64,000 nt of DNA from Clostridium sp. DL-VIII. GTDB lineage: Bacteria; Bacillota; Clostridia; Clostridiales; Clostridiaceae. The stretch spans positions 661,001 through 725,000 of the forward strand of contig NZ_CM001240.1 in the NCBI RefSeq assembly GCF_000230835.1, in the 5' to 3' direction. Made by a program: the position numbers and the translations under genes. A model generated the notes under the pieces. That model ran no database searches, was not told the origin of the DNA, and saw only the letters and a list, made by a program, of their open reading frames with translations. Within the stretch, counting starts at the first letter, position 1; the number at the start of each line of letters is the position of its first letter. Below are positions 1 to 8,580 of this stretch, piece by piece.

Positions 1-2
1 CA

Positions 3-323
3 GTCTTAAAATCAGTGTCGAGATTAGATAACGTGTTAACTACTAATGGTGGATTATTAAATATGAAATTCTTACCCGAGTTCTTTAAAACAGAAACAGG
101 AATTGTTAAATTTTCAAGGTTTTTAAGAGCATTTGTAGATTTAGAAATACCACATATTCAATTTAACGTCTTAAGAAAAGAAGATTTATTAGCAGCTCAG
201 AAGAATCCAGAGAACTATCGAAGTTTGACTGTACGTGTAGCAGGCTATACTGCATATTTTACTGAACTTGCAGGAGAACTACAAAATGAAATTATAGCTA
301 GAACAAGTTATGGAGATATATAG
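3..323 (+). CDS. Glycyl radical enzyme, C-terminal part (cut by window edge)
   Basis: The gene enters the window already in frame; the frame is open from base 3 and only the last ~106 codons are visible. They carry the glycyl radical loop RVAGYTAYF. Its Gly is encoded at 243-245, 25 residues before the C terminus, as in pyruvate formate-lyase-like enzymes; in this family that Gly is converted to a stable backbone radical. The matching activating enzyme starts 3 bases after the stop and an FSA-type aldolase follows. This trio resembles E. coli YbiW-YbiY-FsaA. From memory, YbiW relatives have been reported to act on 1,5-anhydroglucitol 6-phosphate, giving a product that FSA cleaves. The substrate is inferred from gene order only, because the active-site cysteine region lies outside the window. 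Confidence 0.9.
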   Translation, partial: VLKSVSRLDNVLTTNGGLLNMKFLPEFFKTETGIVKFSRFLRAFVDLEIPHIQFNVLRKEDLLAAQKNPENYRSLTVRVAGYTAYFTELAGELQNEIIARTSYGDI

Positions 324-326
324 CTT

Positions 327-1265
327 ATGGATGGAGATAATTTAGCAGTACGAGGAAGGATTTTTGATATACGAAGATTTTCAACTCATGATGGAGATGG
401 AATAAGAACAACGATTTTTCTTAAAGGCTGTCCATTAAGGTGTGTGTGGTGCCAAAATCCTGAAGGCATTTCGGAAGATGAGCATCTGATTCACTTTGAA
501 AATAAATGCATAAGGTGTGGACTGTGCGTGAAGAATTGTGTTAATAAATCTGTTATAGAGAAAGATAATAAAATATCTATTATTCAAGAGCAATGTACAG
601 AGGAGCAAAATAAAATTGTTATTGATGTTTGTCCAACAGGAGCATTAACTATGGATTCTAAAGTTTATACTTTAGATGAGATCATAGAAATAGTTATGAG
701 GGATAGAGCATTTTTCAAATATGGCGGAGGAGTTACATTATCAGGTGGAGAACCGCTTTTTCAAAAGGAATTTACAATAGCTTTGCTAAAGAAACTTAAA
801 GAAATTGGTATAAATACAGCAATTGAAACTTCGTTGTTTGCACCTAGTAAATATATATTAGAGATATTGCCATACATTGATATAATTTTTGCTGATTTAA
901 AAGTATTTGATGAAGAAAAGCACAAGGCTCTTACAGGCGTTAGCAATGAACTTATTAAAAGAAACATTAGTCTTGTTTTAGAAAGTGATAAGAAAGATAA
1001 TATAATTATTAGAACACCATTAATACCAGGGTTTACAGCAAATAAGGAGAATATCAGTGATATAAGCAGCTATATTTCAAAGATATATTCAAATGTAAAA
1101 TATGAACTATTAAATTATAATCCACTTGCAAAAGCAAAATATAATTTAATAGATAATTTAGAGTATTGTTTTGAAGAAAACCCACAGATGTATAGTGATG
1201 AGCAAATGAATGAGTTTTATAATATTGCTTATGCAGCAGGAATAAAGAATTTAATTAAGCAATAA
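327..1265 (+). CDS. Glycyl radical enzyme activating enzyme (radical SAM)
   Basis: This 312-residue protein should use S-adenosylmethionine and a [4Fe-4S] cluster to abstract hydrogen from the glycine of the upstream enzyme. The radical SAM motif is Cys35-x3-Cys39-x2-Cys42. A ferredoxin-like insert follows, with Cys61, 64, 67 and 71 and a later Cys90/Cys102 pair, which marks the long type of activase with auxiliary clusters, unlike PflA. A GGGVTLSGGEPLFQ stretch near residues 132-145 is the usual SAM-binding region. The gene starts with ATG 3 bases after the glycyl radical enzyme stop, so the two are translationally linked. No terminator separates them. Family assignment is secure; the partner is inferred from adjacency. 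Confidence 0.93.
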   Translation: MDGDNLAVRGRIFDIRRFSTHDGDGIRTTIFLKGCPLRCVWCQNPEGISEDEHLIHFENKCIRCGLCVKNCVNKSVIEKDNKISIIQEQCTEEQNKIVIDVCPTGALTMDSKVYTLDEIIEIVMRDRAFFKYGGGVTLSGGEPLFQKEFTIALLKKLKEIGINTAIETSLFAPSKYILEILPYIDIIFADLKVFDEEKHKALTGVSNELIKRNISLVLESDKKDNIIIRTPLIPGFTANKENISDISSYISKIYSNVKYELLNYNPLAKAKYNLIDNLEYCFEENPQMYSDEQMNEFYNIAYAAGIKNLIKQ

Positions 1266-1299
1266 GTTTATTTTTATAATAATGTCTTAGAAACTCACC

Positions 1300-1375
1300 A
1301 ATTTTCAGCATATTCTTCAGAATAAATATTCTAATATTTTTAAGAATACAAGAATATTAAAAAACAAGAATATGC
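1300..1375. promoter_or_regulatory. Inverted repeat and CodY-like site before the aldolase gene
   Basis: Perfect 10-bp arms GCATATTCTT (1308-1317) and AAGAATATGC (1366-1375) enclose a second 8-bp pair AATATTCT/AGAATATT. The left arm overlaps AATTTTCAGCATATT at 1300-1314, which matches the CodY consensus at 13 of 15 positions. No T-run follows, so an operator or mRNA-stabilising hairpin is more likely than a terminator. The regulator is not known. Confidence 0.4.
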
Positions 1376-1438
1376 AGTTGTAGAGTTAAAAGCGTTGTTT
1401 AAAGTATATATAAGTTAAAAGTAGAGGAGAAGATAGAA

Positions 1439-2116
1439 ATGTTAATATTAATTGATGATGCAAATTTAGATGCAATTAAAAGAATTTATGAAAACTACCC
1501 ATGTGATGGAGTAACAACAAACCCTTCTATTTTAAAAAAACAAGGTGGAAATCCTATGAAGGTATTAAAGGAAATTAGAGAATTCTTACCAGAAGGTGCA
1601 CAGCTTCACGCTCAAGTAGTATCTTTAACCGCTGAAAAGATGGTTGATGAAGCTCATCATATGTTAGAAGTATTAGGTAAAGATACATTTATAAAGGTTC
1701 CTGTAACAAGTGAAGGAATAAAAGCTATGAAATTATTAGCTAAGGAGAATGTTAATATTACAGCTACAGCTATATATACAGCAATGCAAGCGTTTATAGC
1801 AGCAAAAGCAGGTGCTAGATATACAGCACCTTATGTAAATAGATTAGACAATATGGGAGCAGATGGTGTTCAAGTGGCAAAAGACATTCACGATATGTTT
1901 AAAGCTCATAATTTAAATGCAGATGTATTAGCTGCAAGTTTTAAAAATTCACAACAAGTTTTAAATTTGTGCAAGTATGGAATTGGCTCGGTCACAGCAG
2001 CACCTGATGTAATTGAGGGCTTAATTAAGCATGATGCAACTACAAATGCAGTAGAAGTATTTACGAAAGATTTTTATGCTCTAGTTGGTGAAGGAAAGAC
2101 CATGGAAGATCTATAG
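1439..2116 (+). CDS. fsa: Fructose-6-phosphate aldolase / transaldolase-like (FSA family)
   Basis: This 225-residue protein has the length of E. coli FsaA, much shorter than full transaldolases. Motifs seen are DGVTTNPS near residue 24, HAQVVS near 58 and the Schiff-base segment FIKVPVT with Lys86. FSA enzymes cleave or form fructose 6-phosphate from dihydroxyacetone or hydroxyacetone plus glyceraldehyde 3-phosphate. The gene follows a glycyl radical enzyme and its activase, which supports a role in cleaving a deoxyketose phosphate made by the radical enzyme. The ATG at 1439 has an AGAGGAGA ribosome site and is separated from the activase by 173 bases holding an inverted repeat, so it may be separately controlled. 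A strong terminator follows. Confidence 0.88.
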   Translation: MLILIDDANLDAIKRIYENYPCDGVTTNPSILKKQGGNPMKVLKEIREFLPEGAQLHAQVVSLTAEKMVDEAHHMLEVLGKDTFIKVPVTSEGIKAMKLLAKENVNITATAIYTAMQAFIAAKAGARYTAPYVNRLDNMGADGVQVAKDIHDMFKAHNLNADVLAASFKNSQQVLNLCKYGIGSVTAAPDVIEGLIKHDATTNAVEVFTKDFYALVGEGKTMEDL

Positions 2117-2164
2117 AGCCTGTGGACGTAATTTGAAGAAATAAATTATATTAAAGTAAAAAAT

Positions 2165-2206
2165 AACTGTTTAGCATATTTCATTTTTAAAGCTAGACAG
2201 TTTTTT
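2165..2206 (+). terminator. Terminator after fsa
   Basis: Stem AACTGTTTAGC (2165-2175) pairs with GCTAGACAGTT (2192-2202), including one G-U pair, and runs into TTTTTT. It ends the glycyl radical enzyme gene cluster. Confidence 0.85.
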
Positions 2207-2384
2207 ATTTTATCATTTAGTGGAATAAAAGGATTGGTAGTGGATATATGAAATGAATTCATTAAAGAAAAATGTATGAAGTTAATTTAAATTTAGATAA
2301 GTAGAAATAGGAATAATATATTTTTTTAATAATGAAAAGAATAACTAGAAGGTTATGTAAAAATATAACTTCAGTTTTAAACAT

Positions 2385-2410
2385 GATTTTATTAAAAAAG
2401 TAATAAAATC
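2385..2410. repeat. Small inverted repeat in the fsa-oppA gap
   Basis: GATTTTATTA (2385-2394) pairs perfectly with TAATAAAATC (2401-2410) around a 6-base loop. The sequence is AT-only in effect, so its significance is low. Confidence 0.3.
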
Positions 2411-2451
2411 TCTAAATTGTTAATAATAATATAAAAATATTTAAAAAATAA

Positions 2452-2480
2452 TATACAAGTAATAACTGTTATGCTATAAT
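2452..2480 (+). promoter_or_regulatory. Candidate promoter upstream of the opp leader
   Basis: A perfect -10 TATAAT (2475-2480) has a weak -35 TATACA at 17-bp spacing. Transcription would start near 2487, about 45 bases before a strong terminator-like hairpin. Confidence 0.5.
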
Positions 2481-2531
2481 TATACAAAGTTAACAAATAA
2501 TAATTGTTATGGTTAATAGATACTTCAACGG

Positions 2532-2583
2532 GGAAGGGTTAATTACTGCTTGCAAGAAGATGTAATTTATTTTTCCTTTTTTT
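2532..2583 (+). terminator. Attenuator-like hairpin in the opp leader
   Basis: A 15-bp stem with one mismatch (2532-2546 with 2562-2576) has a 15-base loop containing CTTGCAAG and is followed by seven T. It lies about 45 bases after a good -10 box and 255 bases before oppA, with no gene in between. It either ends a very short RNA or attenuates the opp operon. No known riboswitch family was recognised. Confidence 0.6.
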
Positions 2584-2738
2584 GTATACGTTGATTTAAA
2601 AACATGGTTTGTATTTGTCTTTAGATAAATATATGATTCATGAATATGTGACAATTTTTCAAATTTAGCTTTAAGTATGTTCATACAAAAGTAGTATGAT
2701 AAAAAATCCTTAATTAAGATAGTATAGTGTATAAGCTA

Positions 2739-2782
2739 AATGATTTAATAATTGATATGCAATTCGATAATATTAAATCATT
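2739..2782. promoter_or_regulatory. Palindrome upstream of oppA
   Basis: AATGATTTAAT (2739-2749) and ATTAAATCATT (2772-2782) are perfect 11-bp inverted repeats with a partly symmetric 22-base centre. They lie 56 bases before the oppA start without a T-run, so an operator is plausible. The binding protein is unknown. Confidence 0.45.
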
Positions 2783-2838
2783 ATATCTATGCATATTACA
2801 GATAATTAAGTAGCCAAAATAGAACAGGGGGATATCTT

Positions 2839-4392
2839 ATGAAAAAAAGAATTTTATCATGTGTACTTGCAGGGTTACTCGCTGCAACGGCTCTTGTAGG
2901 ATGCGGCGGGGGACAAGCTGCTAAGACAAGTGCTGCCAAAACATTTATATTTGCACAAGGGGCAGATCCAAGAGGATTAGATCCTGCTTTCGTTGATGAT
3001 GGAGAGTCAGCAAAAGTTATGTGCAATATATATGAAGGATTAGTTAAGTATGGTGATGAGGATACAAGTATTCAACCATGTTTAGCAGAAAGCTGGGATA
3101 TTAGTCAGGATGGTAAGGAATATACTTTCCATTTAAGAAAGGGAGTTAAATTCCATGATGGTACTGATTTTAATGCAGATGCAGTAGTTAAATCTGTAAG
3201 CCGTCAATTACCTCCAAATGCAACTGATGATATGCCATATGCATCATTTACCTTTGATGGGGTTACTAAGGTTGAAGCTATTGATGACAATACAGTTAAG
3301 TTTACATTAAAAGAGGCAAATACTCCATTTTTAGCAAATCTTGCAATGACACTTGCAGCTCCGATTGTAAGTCCAACAGCACTTGAAAAAAATAATGGTA
3401 ATTTAAATGAAGCTCCAGTAGGAACTGGACCTTTTAAATTTGTTTCTTGGGAAAAGGGTGATAAAGTAACTCTTGAAAAGAATAATGATTACTGGGGAGA
3501 TAAAGCTAAAATTGATAAATTAGTAATTAAAATTGATAAGGAAAATTCAGTAAGAGCCAGTGAACTTATGACTGGTGCAATTGATGCAATGGATGGATTA
3601 GATCCTAGTGATGTTGATAAATTAAAAGAAAAAGGTATGAATATATTCTCAAAGCCTGGAATGAATATAAACTACATGGCTTTTGATTGTGACAGGCCTC
3701 CTTTCAATAATCCAAAGTTAAGAGAAGCTGTATCATATGCAATTAATCGTAATGAATTAGTTCAATATTTATATCAAGGCTATGCAGATCCAGCAAAAAC
3801 TATGCTGCCTAATTTCATAGCTGGATATAAAGATGTGTCAGATTACGAATATAATCCAGAGAAAGCTAAACAAATGCTTAAGGATTTAGGGATGGAAAAT
3901 CTTCAAGTTAAGATGGTAACTTATTCTAATCCAAGACCTTATAACTCTGTTGGTGGTCAAAAGTTAGCAGAAGCAGTTCAAAACTACTTAAGTAAAGTTG
4001 GTATTACGGCAACAATTGATGTATACCAATGGACTGAATACAAAGATAAAACTACACAAGGTGAAGGCGATATTAAATTCTATGGTTGGAATGGTGATAA
4101 CGGAGATGCAGATAATTTCTTATCATTAGTTGCTAGTACTGTTTCACCAAGCTTAAATATTTCTAGATATTCAAATCCAGAAGTTGATAAGCTTTTAGCA
4201 CAAGGAAAAGCAACACCAAATGGAGATGCTAGAAATGCAATATATGGACAAGTTCAGGATATACTTTCAAAAGATGCACCATGGGTTAATATTTCATATG
4301 CAAAATCAATGGCTGCTTCATCATCAAAGGTTAAGAACTTTAGTGTTCACCCAACAGGTTCAATTTTCTTCCAAAAGGTTGATAAAGAATAA
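2839..4392 (+). CDS. oppA: Oligopeptide ABC transporter substrate-binding lipoprotein
   Basis: This 517-residue protein belongs to the family 5 extracellular solute-binding proteins. The N terminus is a lipoprotein signal with lipobox LVGC, so the mature protein should begin at lipid-modified Cys22 on the outer face of the membrane. Family signatures include DPAFVDDGESAKV, ESWDISQDGKEYTFHLRKGVKFHDG and GTGPFKF. Permease and ATPase genes oppB-C-D-F follow in order on the same strand, making a complete importer. Peptides are the likely substrate, but nickel or other small ligands are imported by close relatives and the pocket cannot be read from sequence. The ATG has a GGGGG ribosome site 8 bases upstream. 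Confidence 0.9.
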   Translation: MKKRILSCVLAGLLAATALVGCGGGQAAKTSAAKTFIFAQGADPRGLDPAFVDDGESAKVMCNIYEGLVKYGDEDTSIQPCLAESWDISQDGKEYTFHLRKGVKFHDGTDFNADAVVKSVSRQLPPNATDDMPYASFTFDGVTKVEAIDDNTVKFTLKEANTPFLANLAMTLAAPIVSPTALEKNNGNLNEAPVGTGPFKFVSWEKGDKVTLEKNNDYWGDKAKIDKLVIKIDKENSVRASELMTGAIDAMDGLDPSDVDKLKEKGMNIFSKPGMNINYMAFDCDRPPFNNPKLREAVSYAINRNELVQYLYQGYADPAKTMLPNFIAGYKDVSDYEYNPEKAKQMLKDLGMENLQVKMVTYSNPRPYNSVGGQKLAEAVQNYLSKVGITATIDVYQWTEYKDKTTQGEGDIKFYGWNGDNGDADNFLSLVASTVSPSLNISRYSNPEVDKLLAQGKATPNGDARNAIYGQVQDILSKDAPWVNISYAKSMAASSSKVKNFSVHPTGSIFFQKVDKE

Positions 4393-4412
4393 TTACTAAA
4401 GAACATTTGTTA

Positions 4413-4434
4413 AGCTCCGGCGAAAGTCGGAGCT
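4413..4434 (+). terminator. Intra-operon hairpin between oppA and oppB
   Basis: AGCTCCGGC and GTCGGAGCT pair around a GAAA tetraloop, with only a weak T-tail. Such hairpins after binding-protein genes commonly protect the upstream mRNA and lower permease expression by partial termination. Confidence 0.7.
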
Positions 4435-4468
4435 TTCAAATTGATTATATATTAAAAGAGGTGAAGTT

Positions 4469-5473
4469 ATGTTCAAATATTTTATAAAAAGATTAATATT
4501 ACTAATACCGGTAGTTATCGGGGTTTCTATTTTGGTATTTCTAATAATGCACGTATTTTCTACTGATCCTACATCTATAATTTTAGGTCAACATGCTAGC
4601 CAGGAACAAATTGAAGCATTGAGACAGCAATTAGGGTTAAATGCTCCTTTATATATTCAATATTTAAAATTCATAGGTGGTATTTTTACAGGAAATTTTG
4701 GTACTTCGCTTATAACTAAGAGCTCTGTGGCAACAGAGATTTTTTCGAGATTTCCAGCAACTATTGAGCTTGCGATACTCTCTATAATCGTTGCTTCGAT
4801 TGTGGGTATAACACTTGGAGTTATTTCAGCAGTGAAGCAAAATTCAATTTTAGATTATCTTTGTATGGGCACATCTTTAGTTGGTGTATCTATGCCTATA
4901 TTCTGGCTCGGACTAATATTAATTGTTGTATTTTCAGTTGGCTTAGGTATACTTCCAGTATCGGGAAGAGCAACTATAGGATTAGAGCCAACGAAAATAA
5001 CCGGACTTTATTTATTAGATAGTTTAATAACAGGAGATATGACTGCATTTGTTGATTCATTGGAGCACTTGATATTACCAGTAATTGCACTTTCATCATA
5101 TTCTACTGCTATTATTGCACGTATGACACGTTCTACTATGCTTGAAGTTTTAGGACAGGATTACATTAGAACAGCAAGATCTAAAGGACTTGCAGAGAAG
5201 ATCGTTGTAAAGGGACATGGCCTTAGAAATGCTTTGATTCCAGTATCAACTGTTATTGGACTTCAGTTAGGTTCATTGCTTGGGGGAGCTGTTTTAACAG
5301 AAACAGTTTTTTCATGGCCTGGAATTGGCAGTTATACAATCGATGCTATATTGAAATCAGATTACCCAGTTGTGCAAGGGTCTGTAATGATAATGGCGAT
5401 TATATTTGTTTTAGTAAATTTATTAGTAGATTTACTTTATGCATTTATAGATCCTCGTATCAAATATTCTTAA
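4469..5473 (+). CDS. oppB: Oligopeptide ABC transporter permease OppB/DppB type
   Basis: This 334-residue integral membrane protein begins with a signal-anchor helix (residues ~9-31) followed by the long extracytoplasmic loop typical of OppB. The permease EAA-type loop is seen as EVLGQDYIRTARSKGL near residues 224-239, the contact site for the ATPases. It forms the translocation pore as a heterodimer with OppC. Start ATG 4469 has GAGGTG upstream. The oppC gene begins 15 bases after its stop. Assignment is firm; substrate follows that of the operon. Confidence 0.92.
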   Translation: MFKYFIKRLILLIPVVIGVSILVFLIMHVFSTDPTSIILGQHASQEQIEALRQQLGLNAPLYIQYLKFIGGIFTGNFGTSLITKSSVATEIFSRFPATIELAILSIIVASIVGITLGVISAVKQNSILDYLCMGTSLVGVSMPIFWLGLILIVVFSVGLGILPVSGRATIGLEPTKITGLYLLDSLITGDMTAFVDSLEHLILPVIALSSYSTAIIARMTRSTMLEVLGQDYIRTARSKGLAEKIVVKGHGLRNALIPVSTVIGLQLGSLLGGAVLTETVFSWPGIGSYTIDAILKSDYPVVQGSVMIMAIIFVLVNLLVDLLYAFIDPRIKYS

Positions 5474-5488
5474 AGGGGGAGGCATTTT

Positions 5489-6373
5489 ATGGATACGAAT
5501 AATTTAAGGTCTCAAGAAGAAAAGAAATCATTAATGATTAGATTTAAAAAATTTATGGGTTTAATTATTTCAAATAGAGCTGCATTGGTTGGATTAGTTA
5601 TAATCATATTAATAGTATTTATTACTGTTTTCGGAAGTTTTATAATGCCGTATGATCCTAATACAGGTGATCTTTCGAGTTCACTTCAAACTCCATCTGC
5701 ATCTCATTTCTTTGGTACGGATGAACAGGGAAGAGATATTTTTTCAAGAGTGATTGATGGTGCTAAAATTTCACTTAGGGTTGGAATAGTTGCTGTTGCT
5801 ATTGCCTTATCAATTGGAACAATAGTTGGTTCGATTTGCGGATACTTTGGAGGAAGATTAGATATGTTCTTAATGCGAATTATGGATGTAATCTTAGCAT
5901 TTCCTTCATTATTACTTGCAATTGCATTTATGGCTGCTTTAGGTAGAGGTATTGATAAGGCTGTTATTGCAATTAGTATAGTTACAATTCCAGAGTATGC
6001 GCGTATAGTACGTGGTTGTGTGCTGTCTATACGTGAAAGTGAATATGTTCAAGCGGCAAAAGCTATTGGTAATGGAGACTTTGTTATAATTTTTAAACAT
6101 GTGCTTCCTAATATATTATCGCCTATAATTGTACGTGCGACTCTTGGAATTTCGGGTGCAATTCTAGATGCTGCTGCATTGGGATTCTTAGGACTTGGAG
6201 TACAGCCACCGTACGCTGAATGGGGAACAATGCTTGGTTCAGGAAGAACTTATTTCTATAATGCACCGTATATAATTTTATTTCCAGGTCTTGCAATTAC
6301 AATTACAGTACTTGCATTTAACTTACTTGGAGACGGGCTTAGAGATGCACTTGATCCTAAGCTAAATGCTTAA
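5489..6373 (+). CDS. oppC: Oligopeptide ABC transporter permease OppC/DppC type
   Basis: This 294-residue permease has the N-terminal OppC domain with the DPNTGDLSSSLQTPSASHFFGTDEQGRD-type stretch around residues 55-82, then several membrane helices. Its cytoplasmic coupling loop ESEYVQAAKAIGNGD (near 182-196) docks on the ATPases. Start ATG 5489 is preceded by AGGGGGAGG. It lies between oppB and oppD with 13-15-base gaps, so the three are co-transcribed. Pairs with OppB to form the channel. Confidence 0.92.
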   Translation: MDTNNLRSQEEKKSLMIRFKKFMGLIISNRAALVGLVIIILIVFITVFGSFIMPYDPNTGDLSSSLQTPSASHFFGTDEQGRDIFSRVIDGAKISLRVGIVAVAIALSIGTIVGSICGYFGGRLDMFLMRIMDVILAFPSLLLAIAFMAALGRGIDKAVIAISIVTIPEYARIVRGCVLSIRESEYVQAAKAIGNGDFVIIFKHVLPNILSPIIVRATLGISGAILDAAALGFLGLGVQPPYAEWGTMLGSGRTYFYNAPYIILFPGLAITITVLAFNLLGDGLRDALDPKLNA

Positions 6374-6386
6374 GGAGGGGTAAAGT

Positions 6387-7364
6387 ATGTTACTTGAAAT
6401 AAAAAATCTGAAGACTGAATTTGAAACTAAAAAGGGAACTGTTTGTGCTGTAAATGGTGTTGATTTTAGTGTGGATAAAGGTGAAGTTGTAGCTATTGTT
6501 GGAGAATCAGGCAGTGGTAAGAGTGTTACATCTCTTTCATTAATGAGACTACTTGGGAAATCTACTAAGACCAAAGTAACTGGTCAAGCGTTGTTTAAAG
6601 GAGAAAACATTCTTGATAAATCAGAAAAAGAAATGCAGCAAATGCGTGGTAAAATGCTCTCTATGATATTTCAAGAGCCTATGACATCGTTAAATCCAGT
6701 ATTTACAGTTGGAAAACAAATTTCTGAAGCTGTTATTAAACATGATAAGGTAAATAAAGCAGAAGCAAAAAACAGAGCAATTGAAATGTTAAGATTGGTT
6801 GGAATTCCATCACCAGAAACTAGGGTTAACAACTATCCTCACCAGTTAAGTGGAGGCATGAGACAAAGAGTCATGATAGCTATGGCACTTAGCTGCAATC
6901 CGGAGCTTTTAATTGCAGATGAGCCCACAACTGCTTTAGATGTTACAATCCAAGCTCAAATTCTTGATCTTATGCTTGAATTAAAGGAAAAGCTAGGAAC
7001 TGCCATTCTTCTTATAACTCATGATTTAGGTGTCGTAGCAGAAGTTGCAGATAAAGTTGTTGTTATGTATTGTGGAAGAGTTGTTGAAAAGGCAAATGTC
7101 AAAGATCTATTCAGGGATCCAAAGCACCCATATACTAAAGGGCTTCTGAACTCAATTCCTAAAATAGACGAGGATGCTGAAAGATTGTTTATTATACCTG
7201 GAACAGTGCCTAATCCATTGGATTTACCCTCTGGCTGTGCTTTCAGAGATAGATGTCCAAGCTGCATGGAAAAATGTGAAAAGGAACAACCTTCTTTATA
7301 TAATTTAGATGGTAGAGAGGCCCGTTGTTTCTTGTACGAAAAGGAGGATAAAGCTAATGGATAA
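6387..7364 (+). CDS. oppD: Oligopeptide ABC transporter ATPase OppD
   Basis: This 325-residue cytoplasmic ATPase has Walker A GESGSGKS at 39-46, signature LSGGMRQ at 154-160 and Walker B LLIADEP ending at 180. The C-terminal oligopeptide-type extension carries the four-cysteine pattern [14 protein letters not shown] seen in OppD/OppF proteins with a possible [4Fe-4S] site. It drives import with OppF. The last 8 bases overlap the oppF start, so translation is coupled. Ribosome site GGAGGGG precedes ATG 6387. Confidence 0.93.
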   Translation: MLLEIKNLKTEFETKKGTVCAVNGVDFSVDKGEVVAIVGESGSGKSVTSLSLMRLLGKSTKTKVTGQALFKGENILDKSEKEMQQMRGKMLSMIFQEPMTSLNPVFTVGKQISEAVIKHDKVNKAEAKNRAIEMLRLVGIPSPETRVNNYPHQLSGGMRQRVMIAMALSCNPELLIADEPTTALDVTIQAQILDLMLELKEKLGTAILLITHDLGVVAEVADKVVVMYCGRVVEKANVKDLFRDPKHPYTKGLLNSIPKIDEDAERLFIIPGTVPNPLDLPSGCAFRDRCPSCMEKCEKEQPSLYNLDGREARCFLYEKEDKANG

Positions 7365-8331
7365 GGAAAAATTAATGGAAATAAAAAGTTTAAAGAAATA
7401 TTTTCCTGTAGGATCCTCAGGATTTTTCCAAAAACCTGCGTATGTTCAAGCTGTTGATGATGTTACTTTTGATATATATAAAGGAGAAACTTTAGGGATA
7501 GTTGGAGAATCTGGTTGTGGTAAGTCAACTATGGGAAGACTTCTCGTTACATTGCTTGATTCAACTTCTGGTGAAATCTTATTTGAAGGAAAAGAAGTAA
7601 ATGCTATTCGTAAAAATAATAGAAAAGATATAAGTAAGAACATTCAAATTATATTCCAAGATCCATATGCTTCTTTAAATCCAAGAATGACAATTGGAGA
7701 TATCATAAGAGAACCAATGAAAATAAATGGTATTGCAAGTGGAGAAGAATTAGAAAAGAGACTTGATATTCTTTTAAATCAGGTGGGACTTGCATCTTAT
7801 CATAAAGATAGATATCCACATGAGTTTAGTGGAGGGCAAAGACAAAGAGTAGGGATTGCGCGTGCTATTTCAGTTAATCCTAAACTTATAGTCTGTGATG
7901 AAGCAGTTTCAGCTCTTGATGTATCTATTCAAGCTCAAATTTTAAATCTTTTAGACGATCTTCAAAAAGAACTAGGTTTTACTTATTTATTCATTGCACA
8001 TGGTTTAAACGTAGTTAAACATATTAGTGATAGGGTAGGAGTTATGTATCTTGGAAAGCTTGTTGAAATTGCGGATGTAGACAAATTGTATAGTACACCA
8101 ATGCATCCATATACGACAGCCTTGCTTTCAGCTATACCAATTCCTAATCCAGAGAAGAAAAAGGAAAGAATTATATTAACAGGTGATGTACCAAGTCCAA
8201 TTAATCCACCATCAGGTTGTAGATTTCATACAAGATGTCCTAAATGTATGGATATATGTAAACAAACAGAACCACAGCTGGTTGAGCTAGAATCAGGACA
8301 TAAGGTTGCCTGCCACTTATACAATAAATAA
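7357..8331 (+). CDS. oppF: Oligopeptide ABC transporter ATPase OppF
   Basis: The 324-residue reading starts at ATG 7357 because a perfect AAGGAGG lies at 7341-7347; the frame is open further upstream inside oppD but without a ribosome site. Walker A GESGCGKS is at 50-57, signature FSGGQRQ at 158-164 and Walker B LIVCDEA at 177-183. The C-terminal extension has the [14 protein letters not shown] cysteine cluster. One oddity is the H-loop: His215 is kept but the usual Asp after it is Gly (IAHGLNVV). It pairs with OppD. A strong terminator follows and closes the operon. Confidence 0.92.
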   Translation: MDKEKLMEIKSLKKYFPVGSSGFFQKPAYVQAVDDVTFDIYKGETLGIVGESGCGKSTMGRLLVTLLDSTSGEILFEGKEVNAIRKNNRKDISKNIQIIFQDPYASLNPRMTIGDIIREPMKINGIASGEELEKRLDILLNQVGLASYHKDRYPHEFSGGQRQRVGIARAISVNPKLIVCDEAVSALDVSIQAQILNLLDDLQKELGFTYLFIAHGLNVVKHISDRVGVMYLGKLVEIADVDKLYSTPMHPYTTALLSAIPIPNPEKKKERIILTGDVPSPINPPSGCRFHTRCPKCMDICKQTEPQLVELESGHKVACHLYNK

Positions 8332-8347
8332 AAATATTTGAACAAAG

Positions 8348-8402
8348 AAAACTATCCAATAATATAACTTCAAATGAAGCTATTTATATTGGATAGTTTT
8401 TT
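8348..8402 (+). terminator. Terminator of the opp operon
   Basis: A perfect 14-bp stem, AAAACTATCCAATA (8348-8361) with TATTGGATAGTTTT (8387-8400), ends in a run of six T. Confidence 0.92.
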
Positions 8403-8580
8403 ATGCTTTAAGTAACACTTGTTACAAGTGATAATGACTACAGCACAAAATTATAAGGCAGAGATCAGTTGGATTTAGGAGTAGTTTAATTAGATTTGAC
8501 TTTAATATAAGATGTAAGTAGAATCAGTATGGCAGATAATTAATTAAGTTTATACTTGATTTAGGAGGGACTTATTAGAA

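Noticed and set aside
2484..2512. TAACAAATAATAATTGTTA near the opp promoter as a Rex box
   Set aside because: The half-sites are in the opposite order (TAACAA first), which does not match the Rex consensus.
2490..2684. A 64-codon minus-strand frame in the opp leader
   Set aside because: No ribosome site, AT-driven composition, and it covers the attenuator hairpin.
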